Origin: Caulobacterales bacterium 32-69-10
Lineage (GTDB): Bacteria; Pseudomonadota; Alphaproteobacteria; Caulobacterales; Caulobacteraceae
Direction: 5' to 3'
NCBI GenBank assembly: GCA_002280485.1
Contig: NCED01000011.1
Coordinates: forward strand, 10,099-74,098
Length of the DNA: 64,000 nucleotides
Below, piece by piece: positions 36,972 to 45,544 of this stretch. Position 1 is the stretch's first letter. Every line of letters begins with the position of its first letter. A program made the translations under genes and the position numbers. Under the pieces are notes generated by a model. The model made no database searches. It saw only the letters and a program-made list of their open reading frames with translations, and was not told where the DNA came from.

Positions 36972-37078
36972 GGAGGCCTCCTGAGTCGCCGGTATAGGCC
37001 TGTCCAGACGCGGCTGCACGCCGCTTTCCGTTTCATCCCCAGGCGCCGGCGGCTACAAGCTCCCCAACGGAGGACACC

Positions 37079-38776
37079 ATGACGCGCAAGCCCGACGGGA
37101 CCTGGGACAAGTCCAAGCTGCCGAGCCGTCATGTGACTTACGCCATGGGCCTGGGCACGAAGGAGATCGCCCAGCCCTTCGTTGGCGTCGCCTCGTGCTG
37201 GAACCAGGCCGCGCCCTGCAACACCGCCCTGATGCGCCAGGCCGAGGCCGCGTCCATCGGGGTCAAGAACGGCGGCGGCACCCCGCGCGAGTTCTGCACC
37301 ATCACCGTCACCGACGGCATCGCCATGGGCCATGCGGGGATGCACTCGTCCCTGCCCAGCCGCGACTACATCGCCGACACCGTCGAGCTGACCATGCGCG
37401 GCCACGGCTATGACGCCCTGGTCGGCGTCGCCGGCTGCGACAAGTCCCTGCCGGGAATGATGATGGCCATGCTGCGGCTGAACGTGCCCAGCGTCTTCCT
37501 CTACGGCGGCTCGATCATGCCGGGCCGCTTCCGGGGCCGCGACGTGACTGTCCAGGATGTGTTCGAGGGCGTCGGCAACCACTCGGCCGGCAAGATGAGC
37601 CTCGACGACCTGTGCGACCTGGAGCGGCACGCCTGTCCCGGCGAAGGGGCCTGCGGCGGCCAGTTCACCGCCAACACCATGGCCTGCGTCTCCGAGGCCA
37701 TCGGCCTGGCCCTGCCGCTGTCGTCGGCCCTGCCGGCGCCTTACCTGGAGCGCGACCAGTACGCCATCGCTTCAGGCGAAGCGGTCATGCGCCTGATCGA
37801 GAAGAACATTCGCCCCCGCGATATCTGCACCCGCGAAGCCTTCGAGAACGCCGCGGCGGTGGTGGCGGCGACCGGGGGCTCCACCAACGGCGCCCTTCAC
37901 CTGCCGGCCATGGCCCACGAGTGCGGCATCCGATTCACCCTGCACGACGTGGCCGAGATCATGCGCAGGACGCCCTACCTGGCCGACCTCAAGCCCGGCG
38001 GCCGGTTCGTGGCCAAGGACATGGGCGAAGCCGGCGGCGTGCCGATGCTGCTGCGGACCATGCTCGACGCCGGTTTCCTGCACGGCGACTGCATGACCGT
38101 CACGGGCAAGACCCTGCGCGAGAACCTGGAGGGGGTCAGCTTCAACCCCGAGCAGCAGGTGATCCGCCCGGTCTCCACCCCCCTGTCGCCCACCGGCGGG
38201 GTGGTGGGGCTGAAGGGATCGCTCGCCCCCGACGGGGCCATCGTCAAGGTCGCGGGCCTCGATCACCGGGCCCATCGCGGCCCGGCCCGCTGCTTCGACG
38301 GCGAGGAGGCCTGTTTCGCCGCCGTCGAGCGGGGCGACTACAAGCCCGGCGACGTGCTGGTGATCCGCTACGAAGGCCCCAGGGGCGGGCCGGGCATGCG
38401 CGAGATGCTGTCGACCACCGCCGCCATCTACGGCCAGGGCTTCAGCCACACCGTGGCCCTGATCACCGACGGCCGGTTCTCCGGCGCCACCCGCGGCCTG
38501 TGCATCGGCCATGTCGGCCCCGAGGCCCAGGTCGGCGGCCCCATCGCCCTGGTGGAGGACGGCGACATCATCTCCATCGACGCCGACGCCGGGACCATCG
38601 AGCTGGAGGTCGACCCCATCACCCTGGAGCACCGCGCCAAGTCGTGGGAGCCGCGCAAGACCAACTATGGCTCCGGCGCGATCTGGAAGTTCGCGCAAGC
38701 GGTGGGTCCCGCACACCTGGGCGCCGTGACCCATCCCGGCGCTGCCGGCGAAACCCACGTCTATGCCGATCTGTAG
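37079..38776 (+). CDS. ilvD: Dihydroxy-acid dehydratase (IlvD/Edd family)
   Basis: A 565-residue Fe-S dehydratase. The three cluster cysteines are visible in [22 protein letters not shown] and [31 protein letters not shown] and [15 protein letters not shown] are hallmark motifs. The sequence is closest to the IlvD group with spaced cysteines, which dehydrates 2,3-dihydroxyisovalerate and its homologue in Val/Ile synthesis. A sugar-acid dehydratase of the same superfamily remains possible since no other ilv gene is near. GGAGG lies 7 nt before the ATG at 37079. Confidence 0.85.
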   Translation: MTRKPDGTWDKSKLPSRHVTYAMGLGTKEIAQPFVGVASCWNQAAPCNTALMRQAEAASIGVKNGGGTPREFCTITVTDGIAMGHAGMHSSLPSRDYIADTVELTMRGHGYDALVGVAGCDKSLPGMMMAMLRLNVPSVFLYGGSIMPGRFRGRDVTVQDVFEGVGNHSAGKMSLDDLCDLERHACPGEGACGGQFTANTMACVSEAIGLALPLSSALPAPYLERDQYAIASGEAVMRLIEKNIRPRDICTREAFENAAAVVAATGGSTNGALHLPAMAHECGIRFTLHDVAEIMRRTPYLADLKPGGRFVAKDMGEAGGVPMLLRTMLDAGFLHGDCMTVTGKTLRENLEGVSFNPEQQVIRPVSTPLSPTGGVVGLKGSLAPDGAIVKVAGLDHRAHRGPARCFDGEEACFAAVERGDYKPGDVLVIRYEGPRGGPGMREMLSTTAAIYGQGFSHTVALITDGRFSGATRGLCIGHVGPEAQVGGPIALVEDGDIISIDADAGTIELEVDPITLEHRAKSWEPRKTNYGSGAIWKFAQAVGPAHLGAVTHPGAAGETHVYADL

Positions 38777-38789
38777 GGCGGTTCAGCCG

Positions 38790-38875
38790 CCTCGTCCTTC
38801 GACAGGCTCAGGATGAGGCGGACTTAAACGACGGTGCAGTAGGAAGCCTCATCCTGAGCTTGTCGAAGGACGAGG
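38790..38875. repeat. Palindromic repeat, family B, copy 3
   Basis: The same arms and core as the copy at 29280, in the same orientation (core with GACTTAAACGACGGTGCAGTAG). It fills the gap between the convergent ilvD and the small membrane protein gene. Confidence 0.88.
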
Positions 38876-38890
38876 ATTCCGGGCCCGTCG

Positions 38891-39409
38891 TCACTTCCTG
38901 ACCAGCGCTTCCACCCGGGCGAAGAACTTGCGCGCCGCCTGCACGGCCTCAGGGCCGCCCCAGCCGGGCCGCGGCGCGTCGCCCTCCGACCACATCTCGA
39001 TGTCGACGTCGGGATCGCGGGCGTCGTCGAAGACCAGCCGCAGGGTCACGCGGCCGACCTGCGGGTCGATGCGGTCCAGCGGCTTGCGGCCCTCGCCGCG
39101 AAAGGCGCGGGCGGCGACCTGGCCGTCGAAGATCAGCTCGGCGCCGACCAGCTCCTCCAGCCCATAGGCGATGCCGAGGTCGCGGTTGTCGCGGATCACC
39201 GCGATGCGGCGGGTGTCGAAGCGCAGCCCGGCGCCCTGGCCGCGGGTCGGGCTGGCGACCATGGCGTCGACGGGCCCCTCCAGCAGCTTGGCGAGGGTCC
39301 GGGCCACCTGCCGCGACGGCTCCATCCACCAGGCCGCGGCCATGGTCAGGCCGGTGATCGCCGCCCCCGCGACAAGCAACAGCAACAGCGTCGGCGCCGC
39401 CTGGTCCAT
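38891..39409 (-). CDS. Hypothetical protein with one N-terminal membrane helix
   Basis: Not assigned to a family with confidence. The product has 172 residues with a hydrophobic helix at about 7-27 and then a soluble domain. This contains IRDNRDLGIAYGLEELVGAELIFDGQVAARAFRGEGRKPLD, RVTLRLVFDDARDPDVDIEMW and a C-terminal helix, and is likely exposed to the periplasm. The open reading frame overlaps, on the same strand, the run-on 3' extension of xthA. The good composition and the ATG at 39409 next to a family D half-repeat indicate that this frame, not the extension, is the true gene here. Confidence 0.6.
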   Translation of the reverse strand: MDQAAPTLLLLLVAGAAITGLTMAAAWWMEPSRQVARTLAKLLEGPVDAMVASPTRGQGAGLRFDTRRIAVIRDNRDLGIAYGLEELVGAELIFDGQVAARAFRGEGRKPLDRIDPQVGRVTLRLVFDDARDPDVDIEMWSEGDAPRPGWGGPEAVQAARKFFARVEALVRK

Positions 39410-40256
39410 GATCGGACAGGGTAGGGGGATTCGACGGCTTAGCTCCTCCCCCTCTGGGGGAGGGGGACAGATCCAGCTCGGCCACCACCGGCGCGTGGTC
39501 CGACGGCTTCTCGCGGCCGCGGACGTGGCGGTGGACCTCGCAACTGCGCAGGCGGTCGGCGGCCTGGGGCGACAGCATCAGGTGGTCGATGCGGATGCCG
39601 TGGTCTCGCTCGTAGGCGCCTCTGAAGAAGTCCCAGTAGGTGTAGCCGTGCGGGTCGGCGCCGACCGCGGCCTGGGCGTCGGTGAACCCCAGGAATTTGA
39701 GCGCCCGCCAGGCGGCCCGGCTCTCGGGCTGGAACAGGGCGTCGGTCGCCCAGCTCTCCGGCCTGTCGGCGTCCTCCGGTTCGGGAATCACGTTGTAATC
39801 GCCGGCCAGGACCAGGGGCTCCTCCAGCGTCAGCAGTTCGGCGGCGTGGCGGCGTAGGCGCGCCATCCAGCGCAGCTTGTAGGCGAACTTCTCGGTCCCG
39901 ATCGGATTGCCGTTGGGCAGGTACAGGCAGCCGAACCGGAACGGCGTCGGGGTCCCGATCACCGCCTCGACGTAGCGGGAGTGATCGTCGGCGGGGTCGT
40001 CCCCGTTCTCGGGCAGGCCGCGCCGGGCGTCCTCGAGCGGAAACTTCGAGATGATGGCCACGCCGTTGTAGGTCTTCTGGCCGTGCACCAGGACGTTGTA
40101 GCCCAGCGATTCAATGGCTTCGTAGGGGAACTTCTCGTCGACGCACTTCAGCTCCTGGAAGCCCACCACATCGGGCTTGGCCTCCTCCAGCCACTCCACA
40201 ACCCGCTCGATGCGGGCGTTGATCGAATTGACGTTCCAGGTGGCGATGCGGACCAT
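38949..40256 (-). CDS. xthA: Exodeoxyribonuclease III; the expected stop is missing and the frame runs on
   Basis: The first 263 residues (to about 39468) are a complete ExoIII: MVRIATWNVNSINARIERVVEWL, VVGFQELKCVDEKFP, the NGVAIISKFPLEDARRG block, LYLPNGNPIGTEKFAYKLRW, LAGDYNVIPEPEDADRP and the catalytic RIDHLMLSP and KPSDHAPVVAELDL. It is an AP endonuclease and 3'-5' exonuclease for base-excision repair. The stop expected after LDL is absent. The frame instead crosses a half copy of repeat family D and runs to 38949 in the wrong frame through the neighbouring gene, adding 172 unrelated residues. A deletion at about 39464-39470 that removed the stop and half of the repeat explains this. Trust only 39468-40256 as functional sequence. 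Confidence 0.85.
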   Translation of the reverse strand: MVRIATWNVNSINARIERVVEWLEEAKPDVVGFQELKCVDEKFPYEAIESLGYNVLVHGQKTYNGVAIISKFPLEDARRGLPENGDDPADDHSRYVEAVIGTPTPFRFGCLYLPNGNPIGTEKFAYKLRWMARLRRHAAELLTLEEPLVLAGDYNVIPEPEDADRPESWATDALFQPESRAAWRALKFLGFTDAQAAVGADPHGYTYWDFFRGAYERDHGIRIDHLMLSPQAADRLRSCEVHRHVRGREKPSDHAPVVAELDLSPSPRGGGAKPSNPPTLSDHGPGGADAVAVACRGGGDHRPDHGRGLVDGAVAAGGPDPRQAAGGARRRHGRQPDPRPGRRAALRHPPHRGDPRQPRPRHRLWAGGAGRRRADLRRPGRRPRLSRRGPQAAGPHRPAGRPRDPAAGLRRRPRSRRRHRDVVGGRRAAARLGRP

Positions 40257-40297
40257 GGGCCAAGGCTAGAGGGGCGGGCGGCCCGGCTCAAGGCGCC

Positions 40298-41278
40298 TTA
40301 CTGCGGCGTGTAGCGGACCGGCACCCGCACCCGCCCGCCCTGGGTGGGCAGGCCCTCGGCTGTCCACAGGGACAGCACGAACTTGTCACTCACGCTCAGG
40401 GCCGAGGTGGCGAAGCCCTGAGCCGCGGGCGTCTCCTCGGCGACCTGGCAATCCTCGACGTGGCCTCCGGCGATGATGCGGCAGTCGAGGACGACGCGCC
40501 CACCGGTGGTGCGCGCGGCGGGCGGGAGGGAATTCTCCATCTCGTCCCCGGTGGGGAGGCTGACCCACTGAGCCTTGCCGATACGCGGAGCGGCGCCCAG
40601 CATTTCGATGGCGAAAGTGACGGGGACATGCACCTGGGCGCCCTTGGTGAGGGCGCCGTCCGGTGTAGTGGTCGGAGCCCGGAAGCGACCAGCCAAATCT
40701 CGCGCCGCCTTCCCGAACCCGAGACCCTTGGGTTGTTCGCTTATCGTCCTGCAGTTCGTCAGGCCGCCGTCGGCCTTGATCGTACAGCCGAGGGCGACGT
40801 GGCCGGGCGTGGAAATATCGCGCGCCTTGATGGGGAAAGCGGCGGCGGCCTCGGCATAGGTGGGCGCTGACGTCCAGGCGACCTGAGTCAGCAGCCTCTG
40901 TCCCCCGGGAGGAACCCCCGCGCCCTGGCTCCGGAAGTTGATCGGTAGGCGGATAACGGTCACGACCGGCTCGCCGCCGCGCGTGGCCGGCTTCATCAGG
41001 AACTGGGGCGTGAGCGCCACGGCGGCGGCGCCGAAGCCCATGCCCGCCGGTGTTTCGGAGATCGGCCGGCATTCGAAGAGGGCGCCTTCCAGGCTCACCT
41101 TGCACTCGATGACCGCCGCACCGCTGACCCCCCTCCGCATCGCCTCGACGGGGTAGACCACAAGCAGCTGAGCCGCGGTCGGCTTGCGAATCCAGTCGGG
41201 ATTGGTGTCGGCCTTTTCGGCGGCCGTCGCCGAGAAGGCGGAGAACGCCGCCGCCAGAGCCAGGACAGGAACCTTCAT
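40298..41278 (-). CDS. Secreted protein with three TonB C-terminal-like modules
   Basis: A 326-residue protein with a signal peptide (about 1-20) and no other membrane segment or Pro-rich spacer. It holds three similar modules. Each has a C-x10-C pair and a following E-x-P-x-G-x-G-F motif: IECKVSLEGALFECRPISETP, LGCTIKADGGLTNCRTISEQP and LDCRIIAGGHVEDCQVAEETP. The TonB in this window (60367-61086) has the same module ([21 protein letters not shown]). The mature N-terminus NPDWIRKPTAAQLLVVYP also matches its [18 protein letters not shown]. It may thus be a soluble periplasmic TonB_C-domain protein of unknown role; classical energy transduction seems impossible without an anchor. Confidence 0.72.
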   Translation of the reverse strand: MKVPVLALAAAFSAFSATAAEKADTNPDWIRKPTAAQLLVVYPVEAMRRGVSGAAVIECKVSLEGALFECRPISETPAGMGFGAAAVALTPQFLMKPATRGGEPVVTVIRLPINFRSQGAGVPPGGQRLLTQVAWTSAPTYAEAAAAFPIKARDISTPGHVALGCTIKADGGLTNCRTISEQPKGLGFGKAARDLAGRFRAPTTTPDGALTKGAQVHVPVTFAIEMLGAAPRIGKAQWVSLPTGDEMENSLPPAARTTGGRVVLDCRIIAGGHVEDCQVAEETPAAQGFATSALSVSDKFVLSLWTAEGLPTQGGRVRVPVRYTPQ

Positions 41279-41328
41279 TCATCCTCCGCGGTCAGGGGGA
41301 GGATATCGCGCAATCCTGGATTGAGCAG

Positions 41329-41802
41329 CTACTTCTTCAGCCGCTTCGCGTTCGCCGCGACCACCTTGTGGATGGGGTGGAGGGCGTCTTCGCCGGTCTT
41401 GGTCGCGGCGGTGTTGAGGTCGAGGCCATAGGCCATGCCGCGGGCGACGAAGTCGGTGAACAACCGGCTCTGCAGGGCGAACAGCTCCATCGGGGTGCGG
41501 CAGGCGGCCAGCTGGGCGGCCCCGCGCTGGGCGGCGGCGGCCTCGGCCTGGACGTAGGAAGCGCCGTGGCCGGCCATGTCGCTGGCGCCCCTGCTCAGGG
41601 CGGCGCCCGCCTCGGAAAAGGCGGCGACCTTCTCGGAGACCATCAGGTTCATCTCCACCCCCGATACGCCGGTGGGGCTGGCGCAGAGGTTGGCGCGCGC
41701 GGCGATCACCTCGGCGGCGGCGGACATGGCCTTGCCGGCCTTGATGGCGGTGGCGGCGGAGCGATGGGCGAGGGCGGCGTGGGTCGCGGCGCGCTTCTTC
41801 AT
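41329..41802 (-). CDS. Phasin family protein
   Basis: This 157-residue, almost entirely helical, Ala-rich protein has the phasin pattern: ARANLCASPTGVSGVEMNLMVSEKVAAFSEAGAAL, then LAACRTPMELFALQSRLFTDFVARG with a hydrophobic surface. Phasins coat polyhydroxyalkanoate granules, and some act as chaperone-like proteins. The ATG directly follows the erpA stop (0 nt between), so the two are co-translated although functionally unrelated as far as known. No pha genes are in the window. Confidence 0.8.
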   Translation of the reverse strand: MKKRAATHAALAHRSAATAIKAGKAMSAAAEVIAARANLCASPTGVSGVEMNLMVSEKVAAFSEAGAALSRGASDMAGHGASYVQAEAAAAQRGAAQLAACRTPMELFALQSRLFTDFVARGMAYGLDLNTAATKTGEDALHPIHKVVAANAKRLKK

Positions 41803-42162
41803 CTAGACCGAGAAGCTCACGCCGCAGCCGCAGCTCGACTTGGCGTTGGGGTTGCGGATGCGGAACTCGGCGGTGGCCAGCTCATCGACGAAGTCGATCT
41901 CCGAGCCGCGCAGCAGCGGCAGGGAGACCTCGTCGACCAGGGCGGCGGCGCCGTCGCGTTCGATGACGAGGTCGCTGTCTTCACCGGCCTCGACGAGGTC
42001 GAACAAGTACTGGAAGCCCGAACACCCGCCGCCTTCGACGGCGACGCGGAGCATCAGGGCGCGGCCCTCGGTCGCGCCGATCTCGCGAATCCGCCTGGCG
42101 GCGGATTCGGAGAGGCTGACCGGAGTGCGGCGCGAAACCTGGAGGGCGGCGTCTAGACTCAT
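41803..42162 (-). CDS. erpA: Iron-sulfur cluster insertion protein ErpA/IscA family
   Basis: An A-type Fe-S carrier of 119 residues. All three cluster ligands are present: GGCSGFQY and the C-terminal SSCGCGVSFSV pair. VSLSESAARRIREI at the N-terminus and NPNAKSSCGCG are diagnostic. It receives [Fe-S] clusters from the SUF scaffold and passes them to targets. The ATG at 42162 gives the usual length; the extension to 42189 adds nothing conserved. It is divergent from dgt across 97 bp, as is common in alphaproteobacteria. Confidence 0.92.
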   Translation of the reverse strand: MSLDAALQVSRRTPVSLSESAARRIREIGATEGRALMLRVAVEGGGCSGFQYLFDLVEAGEDSDLVIERDGAAALVDEVSLPLLRGSEIDFVDELATAEFRIRNPNAKSSCGCGVSFSV

Positions 42163-42259
42163 GATTCTACCAAACTCGCACAGGACCACGGTCCCGTCCT
42201 ATATGTGGCCCACGCGACCCCTCCATGGAAGGGCCGCCCTGTAGGCTCGGAGATTCCGC

Positions 42260-43456
42260 TTGAGCGCGCCCCCCAACGCCGGTCCCTATCTCGTGGCCCG
42301 CGCGCCCTACGCCGAGAACCCCCGGGCCTCGCGGGGCCGCAAGCATCCGGAGGCCGAGAGCGCCACCCGCAACCCCTTCGCCCGCGACCGCGACCGCATC
42401 ATCCACTGCACGGCGTTCCGGCGTCTGAAGGAGAAGACCCAGGTCTTCGTGGCGCACGAGGGCGACTACTATCGCACCCGCCTGACCCACTCTCTGGAGG
42501 TGGCCCAGGTCGCCCGCTCCATCGCCCGGGCCATGGGGCTGGACGACGACCTGGCCGAGACGGTGGCCCTGGCCCACGACCTCGGCCACCCGCCCTTCGG
42601 CCACGCGGGCGAGGACGAGCTGCAGGCCTGCATGCTGCCGTTCGGCGGCTTCGACCACAACGTCCAGACCTTCCGGGTGGTGACCAAGCTGGAGAGCCGC
42701 TACCCGGCCTTCGACGGCCTGAACCTGACCTGGGAGACCCTGGAGGGGGTGGTCAAGCACAACGGCCCGGTGATCGACCGGCTGGAGCGGCCCGCCTACA
42801 AGGCCATCGCCGACTACATGGTCGACTACGACCTGCGCCTCGACACCTACGCCTCGGTGGAGGCCCAGGTCGCGGCCCTGGCCGACGACATCGCCTACAA
42901 CAACCACGACGTCGATGACGGGCTCCAGGCCGGGCTGTTCGAGATCGGCGACCTGGAGAAGACGCCCCTGATCGGGCCGGCCCTGTCGTCGGTGCGCCAG
43001 GACTATCCCGGCATCGACGTGCGGATGCTGCGGCTGGAGGCGGTGCGCCGGATGATCGGGGTGATGATCGGCGATGTCATCGCCGAGACCACCCGCCGGG
43101 CCGAGGCCACCGGGGTGGATTCGCCGGAGGCCGCGCGCATGTTGGGCGAGCCCCTGGTCGCCTTCTCGCCGGACATGGCCGAGGACCTGGCCCGCCTGCG
43201 CGCCTTCCTGCACGAGCGGATGTATCGCCACTTCCGGGTCAACCGCACCCGCAGCCAGGCCCGGCGGATCCTGCGCGAGATGTTCGACCTGTTCATGGCC
43301 GAGCCGGACGTTCTGCCCGGCGGCTGGTCGATCGAGGCGGCGAGCCGTCAAGGGCCCGAGCGGGCCCGGACGGTGTGCGACTACATCGCTGGAATGACCG
43401 ACCGGTTCGCGATAGAGGAGCACCGGCGGCTGTTCACCCTCGATATCTGGCATTGA
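42260..43456 (+). CDS. dgt: Deoxyguanosinetriphosphate triphosphohydrolase-like protein
   Basis: This 398-residue HD-domain dNTPase is of the short bacterial Dgt-like type. The metal-binding HD motif lies in [14 protein letters not shown]...[17 protein letters not shown], and the second part includes [15 protein letters not shown], the VKHNGP loop and [15 protein letters not shown]. It hydrolyses dNTPs to nucleosides and triphosphate and may control dNTP pools. The start is a TTG at 42260, which places the conserved N-terminal [11 protein letters not shown] at its usual distance. In many relatives argS follows; here the SPOR gene follows after 108 nt. Confidence 0.9.
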   Translation: MSAPPNAGPYLVARAPYAENPRASRGRKHPEAESATRNPFARDRDRIIHCTAFRRLKEKTQVFVAHEGDYYRTRLTHSLEVAQVARSIARAMGLDDDLAETVALAHDLGHPPFGHAGEDELQACMLPFGGFDHNVQTFRVVTKLESRYPAFDGLNLTWETLEGVVKHNGPVIDRLERPAYKAIADYMVDYDLRLDTYASVEAQVAALADDIAYNNHDVDDGLQAGLFEIGDLEKTPLIGPALSSVRQDYPGIDVRMLRLEAVRRMIGVMIGDVIAETTRRAEATGVDSPEAARMLGEPLVAFSPDMAEDLARLRAFLHERMYRHFRVNRTRSQARRILREMFDLFMAEPDVLPGGWSIEAASRQGPERARTVCDYIAGMTDRFAIEEHRRLFTLDIWH

Positions 43457-43564
43457 CGCTGGTCTGCGCGCTTCGGCCCAGGCTTTCGCTTCGCTAGACT
43501 GGTGTAGAAATGCACGCGATTCGCGGGGTCTCTCCGCGTGTCGCGGCCCAGGAGTCCGCCGGCC

Positions 43565-44335
43565 ATGTCCCAGAACGATCGCGGCGCCTACACGCCCCAG
43601 ACCGACGCCCCGCTCGCCTTCGACGCCCGTCCGCCCCGTGGCGGTCGCCGTCCCCTGCCCATGGCCCTGATCGGCAGCGCCGCGGTGCTGCTGGTCCTGA
43701 TCATCGCGGTGGTGATGTATTACCAGTCCGGCGTGCGAGGGCCGGGGACGCAGACCGCCGTCGGCGACCCGGTCGGCGTGGTGAAGACCGCCCCCGCCGC
43801 CAACGCGCAGGGCGCGGGCGAGGACCCCTTCTCCAACCTCGACGTCTACGCGTCGCAGAACGTGCCGAACGCCGCGCCGGCGTCGGCCCCGGCCTTCGCG
43901 CCGGCGCCCGAAACACCCCAGCCGCGTCCCGCGCCTGCGCCCGTTCCGGCTCCGGGGCTTAGGGTGCAGACGGTGGAGTCCAATCCGGTGCAGGCGGTCC
44001 CTGCGCCGGCCCGGGACGCGGCGCCCGTCCGCACCGCCCAACTCCCGCCCGCCGCGGCCCCGGCCGCACCCGTCGCGGTGGCTTCCGCCAGCGGCGCGGC
44101 GGTCCAGATCGGCGCCTTCTCGTCCACGGCCCTGGCCGACAAGGGCTACAGCGACATCGCCGCCGCCTTCCCGGGGCCGATGGCCGGCAAGGCCAAGCGG
44201 GTCGAGACGGTCGCCCGCGAGGGCCAGGCGCCCCTCTACCGCGGCCTGATCGGCGGCTTCGCCAGCCGCGAGGCGGCCCAGGCCTTCTGCAACACCCTCA
44301 AGGCCGCCGGGCGCAACTGCCTGGTGCGGGGCTGA
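43565..44335 (+). CDS. SPOR domain-containing inner-membrane protein
   Basis: A 256-residue bitopic protein with a cytoplasmic N-terminus, a membrane helix at about 33-53 (PMALIGSAAVLLVLIIAVVM), a long Pro/Ala-rich periplasmic linker and a C-terminal SPOR domain from about residue 175 (VQIGAFSSTALADKGYSDI ... YRGLIGGFASREAAQAFC). SPOR domains bind denuded glycan strands at division sites. The neighbour nagZ (8 nt downstream) recycles the same murein material. In relatives this gene lies in the same place, before nagZ-scpA-scpB. Confidence 0.9.
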   Translation: MSQNDRGAYTPQTDAPLAFDARPPRGGRRPLPMALIGSAAVLLVLIIAVVMYYQSGVRGPGTQTAVGDPVGVVKTAPAANAQGAGEDPFSNLDVYASQNVPNAAPASAPAFAPAPETPQPRPAPAPVPAPGLRVQTVESNPVQAVPAPARDAAPVRTAQLPPAAAPAAPVAVASASGAAVQIGAFSSTALADKGYSDIAAAFPGPMAGKAKRVETVAREGQAPLYRGLIGGFASREAAQAFCNTLKAAGRNCLVRG

Positions 44336-44343
44336 CGGGGGCG

Positions 44344-45390
44344 GTGGCGTCCGCCTGCATCCTCGGCTGCGAAGGGACTGTCCTCGGCGTTGAGGAGCGC
44401 GCCTTCTTCCGCGATGTGCGCCCCTGGGGCTTCACCCTGTTCAAGCGCAACGTCGAGAGCGCCGACCAGACCCGCGCCCTGTGCGACGCCCTGCGCGAGG
44501 CCGCGGGCGACGAGAACGCCCTGGTCTTCATCGACCAGGAGGGCGGGCGGGTGCAGCGCCTGCGCCCGCCTCTGGCGCCCCACCGCCGCCCTGCCGCCCT
44601 GTTCGGCGCCCTCTACGAGCGCGACCCCCAGGTGGCCCTGGAGGCGGTTCGCCTGAACCATCAGCTGATCGCGTCCGAACTGGCCGCCTTCGGCATCGAC
44701 GCCGACTTCGCCCCCTGCGTGGACCTGCGCGTGCCGGGGGCCCACGACATCATCGGCGACCGCAGCTTCGGGACCGACCCCAATGCGGTGGCGGCCCTGG
44801 GGCGCGCGGCCGTCGACGGCCTCCTGGCCGGCGGCGTCGCCCCGGTGATCAAGCACATCCCCGGCCACGGCCGCGCTGGGGTCGACAGCCACCACGAACT
44901 GCCGGTGGTCGACACGCCTCTGGATGTGCTGGAGCAGACCGACTTCGCCCCCTTCCGCGCCGTGGCCGACGCGGCCATGGCCATGACCGCCCACGTCACC
45001 TATTCGGCGGTCGACCCCGACCACTGCGCCACCGTCTCCCACCGGGTGATCGAGACGGTGATCCGCGGCTTCATCGGCTTCGACGGCCTGTTGATGTCGG
45101 ACGACCTGTCGATGCGCGCCTTGGGCGGCACGCTAGGGGATCGGGCGCGCCGGTCGATCGAGGCCGGCTGCGACGTGGTCCTGCACGGCAACGGCGCCCT
45201 GGTCGGCGAGCCGGTGCGCGACCTCTTCGCCGAGCTGCGCGCCGTGGCCGACGCCTCGCCCGAACTGACCGGCCGCGCCGCCGAGCGCGCCGCCGAGGCC
45301 CGCTCCGTCGCCCGCCGGGTGCAGTCCTTCGACACGGAAGCCGCCGAGGCGCGCCTGGCGGACCTGGGGCTGGAAGGGCGGCTGGCGTGA
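44344..45390 (+). CDS. nagZ: Beta-N-acetylhexosaminidase NagZ
   Basis: A cytoplasmic family GH3 enzyme of 348 residues that removes GlcNAc from anhydro-muropeptides during murein recycling. FIDQEGGRVQRLRPP near residue 62 and VIKHIPGHGRAGVDSHHELPVVD, with the catalytic His loop, are diagnostic; the nucleophile Asp lies in FDGLLMSDDLSM. The start is a GTG at 44344, 8 nt after the SPOR stop, so the two are likely coupled. Full length compared with family members. Confidence 0.93.
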   Translation: MASACILGCEGTVLGVEERAFFRDVRPWGFTLFKRNVESADQTRALCDALREAAGDENALVFIDQEGGRVQRLRPPLAPHRRPAALFGALYERDPQVALEAVRLNHQLIASELAAFGIDADFAPCVDLRVPGAHDIIGDRSFGTDPNAVAALGRAAVDGLLAGGVAPVIKHIPGHGRAGVDSHHELPVVDTPLDVLEQTDFAPFRAVADAAMAMTAHVTYSAVDPDHCATVSHRVIETVIRGFIGFDGLLMSDDLSMRALGGTLGDRARRSIEAGCDVVLHGNGALVGEPVRDLFAELRAVADASPELTGRAAERAAEARSVARRVQSFDTEAAEARLADLGLEGRLA

Positions 45391-45409
45391 GGGCCGGCCT
45401 GCATCCCGA

Positions 45410-45530
45410 TGTTGCGTCCTTCGAGACGCCGGATTTCATCCGGCTCCTCAGGATGACGAGGGCGGGGGATTGCACTGAGCTTCGTCATGCTGAGGAGCGC
45501 GACGAAGTTGCGCGTCTCGAAGCACGCAGT
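45410..45530. repeat. Palindromic intergenic repeat, family E
   Basis: GTCCTTCGAGACGC...CCTCAGGATGACGA on the left and its imperfect complement TCGTCATGCTGAGGAGC...GCGTCTCGAAGC on the right. It resembles family B in its CCTTCGA and CTCAGGATGA words, but the core differs. It separates nagZ from scpA within an otherwise colinear run. Confidence 0.7.
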
Positions 45531-45544
45531 TCGGGAGCGGCTCC

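Noticed and set aside
42205..42918. A 237-codon + strand frame overlapping dgt
   Set aside because: It is the alternative frame of dgt, rich in Arg/Pro/Gly; dgt has the HD motif in its own frame.
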